Of a stretch of DNA of 64,000 nucleotides, positions 34,921 to 43,637 are shown in pieces. The number at the start of each line of letters is the position of its first letter. Positions within the stretch are counted from its first letter, which is position 1. The notes below the pieces were generated by a model. That model ran no database searches. It was not told where the DNA came from and saw only the letters and a program-made list of their open reading frames with translations. Source of the stretch: Burkholderia sp. WP9. Its GTDB lineage: Bacteria > Pseudomonadota > Gammaproteobacteria > Burkholderiales > Burkholderiaceae. Where the stretch lies: NCBI RefSeq assembly GCF_900104795.1, contig NZ_FNTG01000002.1, positions 1,674,001-1,738,000 of the forward strand, in the 5' to 3' direction. A program made the position numbers and the translations under genes.

Positions 34921-36684
34921 ATGAAAGTCAAAAACAATGCGGCGCAATGGCGCCGCCGGGTCCTGCCGTCTGTCCTCGCCGGCATGTTGTTGTGCGAGGC
35001 CGCCCCGGCGGCGCTCGCCCAGACAGGGTCAACCGCAGCCATGGACAGCGCGTCGGCGAGCACCCGTGTGCTCGAAATGTTTCGTGGCGAAGTGCGCATC
35101 CTGCATATTCCCGGCACGATCAAGCGCATTGCCATCGGCAACGGCAAGCTGCTGACCGCGAATGTAGTCGACGGCAGCCTGATGCTGCTCGGCGAGCAGG
35201 ACGGCATCACGTCGCTCGTGGTGTGGAACGACAAGGGCATTGCGTTGCAGACCACGGTGCGCATCGCCAAAGCGGAAGTGAACGCTTCGCTGGAACAGTT
35301 GCGGGCCGTGCTCAAGTCCGTCGCGGGGCTGCGTATCGACGCAATCGGTTCGAATATCGTGCTGTCGGGCGTCGTTCACCGCGACATGGCGGGCATCGTC
35401 AAGGCGGCTACGCAAGAGATGAAGAACGTGGTCGACACGACCACGGTCGACGAAGGCGACGCGTTGCGCAAGACCGTCCACTTCAAGGTGCAGATCATGG
35501 AAGTGACCCGCACCGGCCAGCGCAATCTCGGTATTGCGTGGGACAGCGCCTTCAAGGGTCCACAGATCGGCGGCGCCGCGAGCGTCGCAACGGGCGCCGC
35601 CAAAGCCATCACGGCGGGCACGAGCTACTTTCTTGCCGGCATCGCCTCGAACATCACCTCGCAAATCAACTTCGCGGTGGAGAACGGCGACGCGTACGTT
35701 CTCGCCGCGCCCGAGCTCAATACGAAGAGCGGCGGGACGGCGAGCTTTCTGGCGGGCGGCCAGGTGCCGATTCCTCAGTCAGGCGCGCTCGGCACGACCA
35801 GCATTGAATACAAGGACTACGGTATCAAGCTGAGCATCGTTCCCGTTGTCGACGCGAACAACATCATCTCCGCGCATCTCACCACGGAGATCAGTCAGAT
35901 CGACCCCTCGGTGACATACGCCGGCATGCCAGGCTTCCTGACACGCAACACGAGTTCCGACATTTCCATGCGAGCCGGCGAAACGCTGGCCATTTCCGGG
36001 CTGGTCAGCGCGGACGCCGCCAACGATTCCAATGGCATGCCCTTTCTCAGCCAGGTGCCGATCATCGGGCAGCTGTTCCGCTCGGACAGCTTCCGTGCGA
36101 AGAAAAGCGATCTCGTGATTTTCGTGACGCCGGTCATTTCGGATCCCGATCTTTCGCCCAATACGGATTTGCTCGCGCGTGCCGATAAGCTCGACGAGAA
36201 CTTCCGCAAAGAGTATGGCAATACCGACCCGCTTGTCGCGGACGACGACAAGGCGAAACATGTCACCACGCCGCGTCAGCCGATCGGGGCCACGTCCGCG
36301 CTTCTTCCCACGCCTATCCGCAGCACGCCGCAAGTACCGGCGATGCCGCAGGCGAGCGCATCAGTCGGGGCTGGCGTTGAAGGTCCAGCGCAGATGCAGG
36401 TTCCGGTGTCACGTCAAACATCAGCCCGGATTTCGTCGCAGATCCCAGCCCCGGCAACGGAACAAGTCCCGGTTCAGGCTCCGGCCAAGACACAGGCCGC
36501 CAGCGCGCCGGCTCAACTGCCGCCGGCCAGCATGCCGCCAGCCGGCGTCGCCGAAGCGCTGCGTATGTTGAACGACACACAGCAGCATCCGCAAGCCGTG
36601 CCGACACATGACGCCGTGCAACCCGCTTCGAACGGCAAGGTGCCGCAGCAGCAAATCGGCGTGCTCGGCACGTCGAACAACTGA
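34921..36684 (+). CDS. cpaC: Tad secretin CpaC/RcpA
   Basis: Outer-membrane secretin through which the Flp pilus exits. The 587-residue precursor has a signal peptide ending ALAQ near residue 33. The pilus-type N-terminal domain follows, with LHIPGTIKRIAIGNGKLLTAN and GITSLVVWNDKG. The secretin core (about 185-430) includes VEVTRTGQRN-like sequence, AGGQVPIPQS, KDYGIKLSIVPVVD and FRAKKSDLVIFVTPVI. After about residue 440 there is an unusual long Pro/Ala/Gln-rich tail of about 140 residues with no domain, which may be periplasmic or interact with RcpC, whose tail is similar in composition. Confidence 0.94.
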   Translation: MKVKNNAAQWRRRVLPSVLAGMLLCEAAPAALAQTGSTAAMDSASASTRVLEMFRGEVRILHIPGTIKRIAIGNGKLLTANVVDGSLMLLGEQDGITSLVVWNDKGIALQTTVRIAKAEVNASLEQLRAVLKSVAGLRIDAIGSNIVLSGVVHRDMAGIVKAATQEMKNVVDTTTVDEGDALRKTVHFKVQIMEVTRTGQRNLGIAWDSAFKGPQIGGAASVATGAAKAITAGTSYFLAGIASNITSQINFAVENGDAYVLAAPELNTKSGGTASFLAGGQVPIPQSGALGTTSIEYKDYGIKLSIVPVVDANNIISAHLTTEISQIDPSVTYAGMPGFLTRNTSSDISMRAGETLAISGLVSADAANDSNGMPFLSQVPIIGQLFRSDSFRAKKSDLVIFVTPVISDPDLSPNTDLLARADKLDENFRKEYGNTDPLVADDDKAKHVTTPRQPIGATSALLPTPIRSTPQVPAMPQASASVGAGVEGPAQMQVPVSRQTSARISSQIPAPATEQVPVQAPAKTQAASAPAQLPPASMPPAGVAEALRMLNDTQQHPQAVPTHDAVQPASNGKVPQQQIGVLGTSNN

Positions 36685-36706
36685 ACGGACTTCGCGGAGA
36701 AGCATC

Positions 36707-38608
36707 ATGCTCAATCTTCAGGTACACGCGCGAAATGCGCCCGTTCGCGCACTACAGGTCGAACAGGGTTGCACGATCGGCAAGGACGCGAGTTGCGACG
36801 TGATCGTCAAGGGCATGCTGATCGGCAAGCTGCAGGCGCGCATCGTCAGAGAACACAACGCTTATTACATCGAAGACCAGGGCGGCATCGCGGCCACGCT
36901 CGTCAACGGTTCGCCGATCACCCGTTATGGCCCGTTGACCGAGGCGGATCAGATTGAAATCGGCGTGACGACGATCAGGATCGTTCGTGCCGCGGTCGCG
37001 ACGCCGCCAGCGCATCAAGTGGTTGAGCAAGGGCAACAGGCGCAGCAGCCGGTTGCGGCGGGTCATGCCGACCAGAGCGCGCCGCCAGCCCCGTTGCCGC
37101 TGCAAGCTCATGCATTGGCGCATAGGGAGCCCTCGTTTGCCGTTACGGCTCCGGTGTCTTCGTCGTCACAGCCTTCTTATGCGCACAACGTCGCGACCGC
37201 CGGCCAACCCACGCCCGCGCGGCACGAGAATCTGCCTACGCCGAAGCAGCCCGCAGCCGAAGCCCCGCTGCGCATGCAACCCGCCCAGGCGAAGAAGACC
37301 GCCGCGGCGGCGTTGCCGGTTGCGCCGATCAACAGTCCGCTCGGTATCGAACTGCGCAAACAGGCGCACATGAAGGTGATCGCGGCACTCGACCTGCGTC
37401 GCCTGAATGTTGCGCGTATGGAAGAGGACGAATTGCGTAAGACTGTCGGCGCGGCGCTCGACGACATTCTGAATCACGACCCCAGCTTCCGGACAGCGGA
37501 CATTCCGCTCGGCGACCTGAAGAAGAGTGTGTTTGATGAAATCATCGGACTCGGGCCGCTCGAGGAGCTGATCGCCGATCCGACGGTGTCGGAAATCATG
37601 GTCAATTGCCACAACGAGATTTTCATCGAGCAGAACGGCCAGCTCACCCGTTCGCCCGTGATCTTCACCGACGACCGCGCGGTGCTCGGCGCAATCGAAC
37701 GGATCGTCGCGCCTATCGGCCGCCGTATCGACGAAAGCTCGCCAATGGTCGACGCCCGGCTCGCCGACGGCTCACGGGTCAACGCCGTGATTCCTCCGCT
37801 CGCGCTGAAAGGCCCCAGCATCACGATCCGGAAGTTCTCCAGGCAGAAACTCGGCGGCGAAGACCTGATCAGGTTCGGCTCGATGTCGGCCAGCATGCTG
37901 GAGTTCCTGCACACGGCCGTCAAGCAGGGCGCCAACATTGTCATTTCGGGCGGCACGGGCTCGGGCAAGACCACCTTGCTGAACGTGCTGTCGAGCTACA
38001 TTCCCGACGACGAGCGCATCGTCACCGTGGAAGACGCCGCGGAACTTCAACTCTCGCAACCGAACCTCGTCTCGCTCGAAGCACGCCCCGCGAACATGGA
38101 GGGCAAAGGCGCCGTCCCGATACGCGATCTGGTGAAAAACTGCCTGCGGATGCGTCCGGACCGGATCGTGATCGGCGAGTGCCGCGGCGGCGAAGCGCTG
38201 GACATGTTGCAGGCCATGAACACGGGCCACGACGGTTCGCTCACCACCGCCCACGCGAACACGCCGCGCGACTGTATTGCGCGTCTCGAAGTGATGACGC
38301 TCATGGCGGGTCTCGATCTTCCGGTGCAGGCCATTCGCGAACAGATCTGCTCCGCTGTCGACATCATCGTGCAACAGTCGCGGTTCTCCTGCGGCTCGCG
38401 CCGCGTCACGCACGTCACCGAAGTAAGTGGCATGGAATCGGGCGTGATCACGTTGCAAGACGTGTTCGTGTTCAAGGAGGAAGGTTTCAGCGAGCACGGC
38501 AAGATTCAGGGCAAATTCGTCCCCACGGCCTATGTGCCCGATTTCTATCAGGAGCTGATTCGCAGGCGCATCCCGGTGAATACCGACATCTTCACGCGCG
38601 CCGAATGA
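36707..38608 (+). CDS. tadA: FHA-domain-fused Tad secretion ATPase (TadA/CpaF)
   Basis: A 633-residue protein combining two modules. Residues 1-95 have the FHA fold pattern ([33 protein letters not shown]), but the phosphothreonine-binding signature is altered. A Gln/Ala/Pro-rich linker runs to about 205. The remainder is a CpaF/TadA hexameric ATPase with Walker [13 protein letters not shown] at about 415, Walker [20 protein letters not shown] at about 483, and the [11 protein letters not shown] histidine box. It powers pilus assembly at the inner membrane with TadB and TadC. The start at 36707 has a GCGGAGA Shine-Dalgarno. CpaE/TadZ, usually encoded just upstream, is absent. Confidence 0.94.
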   Translation: MLNLQVHARNAPVRALQVEQGCTIGKDASCDVIVKGMLIGKLQARIVREHNAYYIEDQGGIAATLVNGSPITRYGPLTEADQIEIGVTTIRIVRAAVATPPAHQVVEQGQQAQQPVAAGHADQSAPPAPLPLQAHALAHREPSFAVTAPVSSSSQPSYAHNVATAGQPTPARHENLPTPKQPAAEAPLRMQPAQAKKTAAAALPVAPINSPLGIELRKQAHMKVIAALDLRRLNVARMEEDELRKTVGAALDDILNHDPSFRTADIPLGDLKKSVFDEIIGLGPLEELIADPTVSEIMVNCHNEIFIEQNGQLTRSPVIFTDDRAVLGAIERIVAPIGRRIDESSPMVDARLADGSRVNAVIPPLALKGPSITIRKFSRQKLGGEDLIRFGSMSASMLEFLHTAVKQGANIVISGGTGSGKTTLLNVLSSYIPDDERIVTVEDAAELQLSQPNLVSLEARPANMEGKGAVPIRDLVKNCLRMRPDRIVIGECRGGEALDMLQAMNTGHDGSLTTAHANTPRDCIARLEVMTLMAGLDLPVQAIREQICSAVDIIVQQSRFSCGSRRVTHVTEVSGMESGVITLQDVFVFKEEGFSEHGKIQGKFVPTAYVPDFYQELIRRRIPVNTDIFTRAE

Positions 38609-38618
38609 GCGCTTCGTC

Positions 38619-39467
38619 ATGAGCCTTCCCATTATTCTTGCGCTGGCGTTCTTCAGCACCCTGTTCCTGATATTTCTGCTCTCGCGCATGGGCACGTCCA
38701 CTATCAGGGCCGGCTCGCGCCAGATGGCGGGCGAAATCGAGTCGTCGCTCGCCGACGCCTTCGTGTTCGTCAACCGCCAGAAAGCCGCGACGTGGAGCAT
38801 GGTTGTCATGGTCGGCTTGCCGGCCATTGTCTTGGTGTTCAGCCATAGCATCCTGTTGGCGCTGGCGTCGGTGCCACTCGCCATGATGCTGCCGAAGAAG
38901 TACTTCAAGCGCATGCGCAAGAAGCGGATCGAAGCGCTGGAAAAACAGCTGCCGGATGCGCTGCTGATGATGTCCGGCGCGCTGCGTGCCGGCGCGAGCT
39001 TTCCCTCCGCGCTCGAGGCAGTCGTCTACGAGACGACGCCGCCTATTTCCCAGGAATTCGACCTGTTGATGCGGGAAATCCGTCTCGGCATCGATCTCGA
39101 CATCGCCATGCGCAACCTCGAAAAGCGCATGCCGATTCCCGACTTGCTGATGATGACCGCGGCCGTCACGATCGCGCGTGAAGTGGGCGGCAATCTCGCT
39201 GAGGCGCTCGAGTCCGTTGCGCGCACCTTGCGCGAGAAGCTGCAGATGGAAGGCAAGATCAGGGCACTGACATCGCAAGGCCGCATGCAAGGCATCGTGA
39301 TGACCTGTCTGCCGCTCTTTCTGATGCTGGTATTGCGCTTCATGGAAGCCAAGGCCATGGCGCCGCTTTTCAACGAGCCGGTCGGCTGGGCCACGTTGGC
39401 GGTCATCGGGGTGATGGAGCTCCTCGGCTACATCTGGATTACCAAGATCACCAACATCGACGTGTGA
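38619..39467 (+). CDS. tadB: Tad inner-membrane platform protein TadB
   Basis: A 282-residue type II secretion F-domain protein forming, with TadC, the inner-membrane platform for Flp pilus assembly. There is an N-terminal membrane span (IILALAFFSTLFLIFLLS), a central span pair near 65-90, and the F domain from about 110 with KQLPDALLMMSGALRAGASFPSALE and REVGGNLAEALESVARTLREK. A C-terminal span pair ends in GVMELLGYIWITKI. It is ten bases downstream of the ATPase gene, and tadC follows after three bases. Confidence 0.93.
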   Translation: MSLPIILALAFFSTLFLIFLLSRMGTSTIRAGSRQMAGEIESSLADAFVFVNRQKAATWSMVVMVGLPAIVLVFSHSILLALASVPLAMMLPKKYFKRMRKKRIEALEKQLPDALLMMSGALRAGASFPSALEAVVYETTPPISQEFDLLMREIRLGIDLDIAMRNLEKRMPIPDLLMMTAAVTIAREVGGNLAEALESVARTLREKLQMEGKIRALTSQGRMQGIVMTCLPLFLMLVLRFMEAKAMAPLFNEPVGWATLAVIGVMELLGYIWITKITNIDV

Positions 39468-39470
39468 CCT

Positions 39471-40352
39471 ATGCTGCTATTCATTGCCTTTATGGTCAGC
39501 TTCGGCTTGATCGTATTTATCGCCGTCGGCTGCAAGTCGCTCAACGGCCTAGCCGGCGCCGTGCCCGAAGAGGACCGCATCTTCCTCGACCCATTGCCGA
39601 AATCGCTTCGTCCGCTGTGGCCACTCGTCAATTTTGTGGTTCACCATTTCGGCAACTCGTTCAGCGCAAAGCTGGTGGAAAAGACCGATCTGCAATTGCG
39701 GCTCACCTCGCTCACATTCCTGATGAACGCGCGCCAGTTCATCGCGTTGTCGATTATCGCTTCGGTTCTGGCGTCGCTCGTTACGCTGTTGCTGATGCTG
39801 TTGGTAGGCTGGTTCTCGCTGCTGGTGATGATTTCCGTCGCCGTCCTCGGCTACTTCTATCCGCGCATCTGGACGCGCAACGTGCGCCGCCGTCGCGTCG
39901 GTCAGATTCTCAAACATCTGCCGATCTATCTCGACTTTCTGACGCTCGCCGTCGAAGCCGGCCTCAATATCAACGGTGCAATTCAGAAGGCCGTTGAAAA
40001 AGGCCCGGAAGGTCCGTTGCGCCGGGAGCTCGAACACGTGCTGCGTGACCTCAAGTCCGGCCTGAACCGCATGGAGGCGCTGCGCCGACTCGACGACCGG
40101 TTGCGCATCAAGGAAGTCACGAATCTGGTGGGCACCGTCGTGCAAGCGGAACGAATGGGTTCAGGGCTCGCGAAGTCGTTGCGCTTCCAGTCCGAACAGC
40201 GCCGCTCGGAACGCTTCCAGCGGGCCGAAAAACAGGCGATGGAAGCGCCCGTGAAACTCGTGTTCCCGCTGCTGGCGTTCTTTTTTCCCATCACGTTCAT
40301 TGTGCTGGGATTCCCGATCGCGATGAAGTTCGTCCAGGAGGGTTTGCTGTGA
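39471..40352 (+). CDS. tadC: Tad inner-membrane platform protein TadC
   Basis: A 293-residue partner of TadB with the same F-domain architecture. There is an N-terminal span (LLFIAFMVSFGLIVFIAVG), central spans near 85-125, and the F domain with LKHLPIYLDFLTLAVEAGLNIN and NLVGTVVQAERMGSGLAKSLRF. The closing span is FPLLAFFFPITFIVLGFPIA. Its stop overlaps the GTG start of the DUF192 gene (GTGA at 40349-40352). Gene order tadA-tadB-tadC is the conserved core of all tad loci. Confidence 0.93.
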   Translation: MLLFIAFMVSFGLIVFIAVGCKSLNGLAGAVPEEDRIFLDPLPKSLRPLWPLVNFVVHHFGNSFSAKLVEKTDLQLRLTSLTFLMNARQFIALSIIASVLASLVTLLLMLLVGWFSLLVMISVAVLGYFYPRIWTRNVRRRRVGQILKHLPIYLDFLTLAVEAGLNINGAIQKAVEKGPEGPLRRELEHVLRDLKSGLNRMEALRRLDDRLRIKEVTNLVGTVVQAERMGSGLAKSLRFQSEQRRSERFQRAEKQAMEAPVKLVFPLLAFFFPITFIVLGFPIAMKFVQEGLL

Positions 40353-40699
40353 AGTCAGCACGCCTTCTCGTTCGTGGACGCGACATCGGCATCGAAGTGT
40401 CGATCACCGAGACCGCGGGGGAACGCATGCGCGGTCTGCTGGGGCGCGCCGCGCTCGCGTCCGGCGAGGCGCTGCTACTCAATCGTTGCGGATCGGTCCA
40501 CACCTTCGGCATGCGCTTTGCCATCGACGTGGTGTTTCTCGACCGGCAGCAGCGCGTGGTCGCGATCCATCACTGCGTCCCCAAGCGGCGCATGGTGTTC
40601 AGCCTGCGCGCGAGCCACACCCTGGAAATGTCGGCCGACTCGGCGCGCCGGCATGGACTGGCTATCGGCGACCCACTTGTATTCGAGGCGACCTCGTGA
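40349..40699 (+). CDS. DUF192 family protein in the Tad operon
   Basis: A 116-residue protein of the DUF192 family. The diagnostic sequence ERMRGLLGR is followed by LLLNRCGSVHTFGMRFAIDVVFLDRQQRVV and SHTLEMSADSA, with conserved Gly, Cys and His positions. Function is not established for the family; structures are small beta-barrels. No signal peptide is evident, in contrast to many DUF192 proteins. The start is GTG overlapping the tadC stop, and its stop overlaps the next GTG start, so it is embedded in the pilus operon. A role in pilus assembly is inferred from this coupling alone. Confidence 0.88.
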   Translation: MKSARLLVRGRDIGIEVSITETAGERMRGLLGRAALASGEALLLNRCGSVHTFGMRFAIDVVFLDRQQRVVAIHHCVPKRRMVFSLRASHTLEMSADSARRHGLAIGDPLVFEATS

Positions 40700-41532
40700 A
40701 ACGTCCATCCTTAAATTCGTTGCGGATTCCGAGCCGCCACACGAGACTGATCGGCAATGCACGCGGGACCACGCAGTCGGGTCAGTCGATGACAGAATTC
40801 ATCATCGTCGCACCCGCTCTGCTGTTCGTCTGTTTTGGCATTCTGCAGTTCGTGCTGCTCTATCAGGCGAAGTCGACGCTGGACGTGGCCGTTCTGGAGG
40901 CCGCGCGCGAAGGCGCGGTCAACCACGGCTCGATGCAGTCCATGCGCAGCGGTCTCGCACGCGGACTAGCGCCCATTTACGTGCATCACGCAAGCGCCGA
41001 CGGCGTCGCAGCGGCGCTCGCGAGCGCGCAAGCCGACGCCACCAGATTCAGCAGCATCACCGTGCTCAACCCGACTCCCGCGGCCATTCAGGACTATTCG
41101 CGACCGCGCTACTATGCGGACCAGGCGGCGACCTATTCGGAGATACCCAACGACTCGCTGATGTATCGCGATTCCTCCGTACCACCGGGTGCAACGTCGC
41201 ACATGAACATCCAGGACGCCAACCTGCTGAAAATTCATGTGCACTACTGCTACAACATGTACGTGCCCGTGGTGAACAAAGTGATCTATTACGCCACCAA
41301 CGTGATCGGCACGATCGGTGCGGGAGGCATTCTGACTCGTGAGCCGGCCAACTTGAGTCAGGATCCGTACGGCGATCCGCAACAGGGTGACTATCTCTGC
41401 AAGACCAAACTCGCTGACGGTATCGCGACTGGCCACTGGCCGATCGCGCTCGATTCTGAGGCGATGGTGCGTATGCAGTCGCCGCTTAGGGCATCCGCAT
41501 TGAACGACGCTCCGAACCCGACGGGCAATTGA
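40696..41532 (+). CDS. tadE: TadE-family pseudopilin
   Basis: A 278-residue protein with a 29-residue basic leader ending SG and mature start QSMTEF, with Glu at +5. A hydrophobic segment IIVAPALLFVCFGILQFVLLY follows, then QAKSTLDVAVLEAAREGAV, the hallmark of TadE. The rest is a hydrophilic domain. The start is the GTG at 40696 overlapping the DUF192 stop (GTGA); an upstream ATG lies deep inside that gene in another frame. Together with the 294-residue protein at 31976 there are two TadE-like proteins in the locus. Confidence 0.86.
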   Translation: MKRPSLNSLRIPSRHTRLIGNARGTTQSGQSMTEFIIVAPALLFVCFGILQFVLLYQAKSTLDVAVLEAAREGAVNHGSMQSMRSGLARGLAPIYVHHASADGVAAALASAQADATRFSSITVLNPTPAAIQDYSRPRYYADQAATYSEIPNDSLMYRDSSVPPGATSHMNIQDANLLKIHVHYCYNMYVPVVNKVIYYATNVIGTIGAGGILTREPANLSQDPYGDPQQGDYLCKTKLADGIATGHWPIALDSEAMVRMQSPLRASALNDAPNPTGN

Positions 41533-41594
41533 TGTCGCATCACGTTGAGGACGAACTACCTGCGTTGCGAGGCCCAAGGGCAAAGGGATGCAGC

Positions 41595-42386
41595 ATGACG
41601 CCGAGCCGTGCACTGCTGCTCGGCGGCCTGATCGCCGCGAGTGCGTGTGTGCCGCTCGGAGCCAAGGCCGCCGACGTCACCGCCACCGCCACCACCACCA
41701 CCGCGCACGAACGTCGCTCGACTGGCGTGGTCATGATGATTGGTGGAATGACACGCGGCGAAGATGCCATCGCGCCGCCGGCGCGCGCGGCAACGGTCGC
41801 ACCCGTTGCGGCATCCGGCGACGCCGGCGCGCAGTCTGTCGTGCTCCAGCCAGGCAGCGTGGCATGGAACGACGCGGCACGGCAAATCTCCGCTTCGGCC
41901 GCTTCGCGTGTCATGGCACTTTCGCCGATCATCAGCGAAGCCGCCCACGCCGCCGATGTGGACAGCGCGCTGCTGATGGCGGTCATCGAGGTGGAGTCCG
42001 GTGGCAATCCGCTAGCCGTGTCGCCCAAGGGCGCAACAGGTCTCATGCAGTTGATGCCCGCCACGGGCGCGCAGCACGGCGCGTCCAATCTGTTTGATCC
42101 GCGCCAGAACATCGCGGCCGGAGCACGCTACCTGAAAGAACTGATGCGCCAGTTCGGCGGCCTTCCGCTTGCCTTGGCGGCATACAACGCAGGTGAAGGT
42201 GCCGTACAAAGATACGGCGGACAGATACCGCCGTATGCGGAAACCATGGCTTACGTGCCCAAAGTGATCGCGCGATACCGGTGGTATCGGGACGCCTCGT
42301 CTTCTCCCGGACCGGCATTGGTGCAAGCGGTCTCCAGCGGCACTCGGGGACGCTTTCTCCTGGTGGGCTCCGGCGGCGCCGACTGA
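41595..42386 (+). CDS. Lytic transglycosylase (SLT family), Tad-associated
   Basis: A 263-residue exported murein hydrolase, likely to open peptidoglycan for pilus passage. The signal peptide ends AKAAD near residue 25. A linker of about 90 residues follows, and then the goose-type SLT domain: catalytic Glu in AVIEVESGGNPLAVS, KGATGLMQLMPATG and PLALAAYNAGEGAVQRYGG. I chose the ATG at 41595 (AAAGGGA Shine-Dalgarno) because it places the signal peptide at the N-terminus; an ATG at 41532 adjoining the tadE stop would add 21 hydrophilic residues. It is the last gene of the pilus run and converges with the HPt gene 35 bases away. Confidence 0.9.
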   Translation: MTPSRALLLGGLIAASACVPLGAKAADVTATATTTTAHERRSTGVVMMIGGMTRGEDAIAPPARAATVAPVAASGDAGAQSVVLQPGSVAWNDAARQISASAASRVMALSPIISEAAHAADVDSALLMAVIEVESGGNPLAVSPKGATGLMQLMPATGAQHGASNLFDPRQNIAAGARYLKELMRQFGGLPLALAAYNAGEGAVQRYGGQIPPYAETMAYVPKVIARYRWYRDASSSPGPALVQAVSSGTRGRFLLVGSGGAD

Positions 42387-42421
42387 ACGTAACCTGGCGA
42401 AGAAGCGCTCCCGAATCCCCG

Positions 42422-42808
42422 CTAGTCGGTACTGGTCAGCGCTTTTCCGATCGACGTGTCGAACTCTCCAAGCGCGTCGGCCACACGCGGCAGCAGTGCC
42501 GTTGCGAGCACGATATCGCGCTTACGCGCCGCCGCTTCCAGCCGCGTCAGCAGCGTGATCCCCTCGTGGCATTCGAGCATACGCGCCGATCCCGCAATCC
42601 GATGTGCCGCGCTGCCCACGCTATCCCATGAAGCCGCCCTGAAACTGTCATGCAACGCGGCGAGCGACGTTCGATTGGTCTGCGCGATCATTTCGAGCAG
42701 ACGCCGAGCGGTGACCTGGTCGCCACCCGCCAGTTCCAGCGCTTTCTGCCGGAACATGGAAGGGTCGCCGGCAGGCACGACCTGGTTTGTCGCACCAGTG
42801 ACTTTCAT
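42422..42808 (-). CDS. Stand-alone HPt phosphotransfer protein (right cassette)
   Basis: A 128-residue protein consisting of a single HPt four-helix domain, with His69 in SAAHRIAGSARML as the expected phosphorylation site. The start at 42808 overlaps the response-regulator stop by four bases (ATGA), so the pair is translated together; a longer frame to 42829 is not needed. It matches the HPt part, not the ATPase part, of the protein at 17492-18508. No hybrid histidine kinase is in the window, so its phosphate donor must be elsewhere. Confidence 0.88.
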   Translation of the reverse strand: MKVTGATNQVVPAGDPSMFRQKALELAGGDQVTARRLLEMIAQTNRTSLAALHDSFRAASWDSVGSAAHRIAGSARMLECHEGITLLTRLEAAARKRDIVLATALLPRVADALGEFDTSIGKALTSTD

Positions 42809-43446
42809 TGCACGGAGGCGATCCGGCAACGCCGCGCCAGATCGATGAGTTCAACGAGCGATTTGACACCGAGCTTTTGCATGATGCGCGTCTTGTGGCT
42901 GCTGACGGTTTTGTTGCTGATGAACAAGGCATCTCCAATCGCCTTGTTCGACATGCCTTTCGAGAGCATCTGCAGTATCACGAGTTCTTTATCCGACAGC
43001 AGTCCGATCCTTTGCTCTTCCCCGCCGGCACCAGCGGCCGCCGCTATGCCGGCTCCGTTGGCCGCCACGGGGAACACGGTATAGCCGGCCAGCACCGCCT
43101 CCACGCCGCGCATGATCTCTTTCATTTCCTGCGACTTGCCCACGAAACCGTGGACGCCCGAGCGCATTGCGCGCGGCGCGAACGTGGCCGGGTCGTGGCC
43201 CGACAACACCATCACTCGAATGGGTGGATGAACGAGCCTGAGACGCGGAATCACATCGAGCCCACTAATGCGCGGAATGTCGAGATCCAGTATGGCGAGT
43301 TCCGGGGTGTGCACCCGGGCCATCTCCACGGCGGTCTGGCCGTTGTCGGCCTCGATCACTTCTTCCACGCCGAGCAATTGCATGAGCTGCATTTTGATGA
43401 CCATACGGAACGCCGGATGGTCATCGATAACCAGAATAGTTGACAT
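42805..43446 (-). CDS. NarL/FixJ-type response regulator (right cassette)
   Basis: A 213-residue regulator. The REC domain begins MSTILVIDDHP, with Asp54 in AILDLDIPRISG, VLSGHD and the Lys of FVGKSQ. The LuxR helix-turn-helix is LSDKELVILQMLSKGMSNKA and NKTVSSHKTRIMQKLGVKS. The start at 43446 has an excellent AGGAGAT Shine-Dalgarno; the upstream extension has no coding sense. A small Gly/Ala-rich linker (GAGIAAAAGAGG) joins the domains. It is the paralogue of the regulator at 18521-19129, with the same domain order and same Asp54. Confidence 0.94.
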   Translation of the reverse strand: MSTILVIDDHPAFRMVIKMQLMQLLGVEEVIEADNGQTAVEMARVHTPELAILDLDIPRISGLDVIPRLRLVHPPIRVMVLSGHDPATFAPRAMRSGVHGFVGKSQEMKEIMRGVEAVLAGYTVFPVAANGAGIAAAAGAGGEEQRIGLLSDKELVILQMLSKGMSNKAIGDALFISNKTVSSHKTRIMQKLGVKSLVELIDLARRCRIASVQ

Positions 43447-43637
43447 ATCTCCTAATCCTTCTGAACACGCGTTGCGACGCCGATTGTTGTCAGCGTCAAG
43501 CTTGAGAACGCACGTATGTGTGCGGGCACAATTGCCCGTGGCGAATGGTGGTACGACACGGACTCGTCGAAACGATCGACCTTCTGCGCGCTGTTGTTCG
43601 CACGCCGGAACGCAGGATCGTGTTAGCTGCAAGGGCA

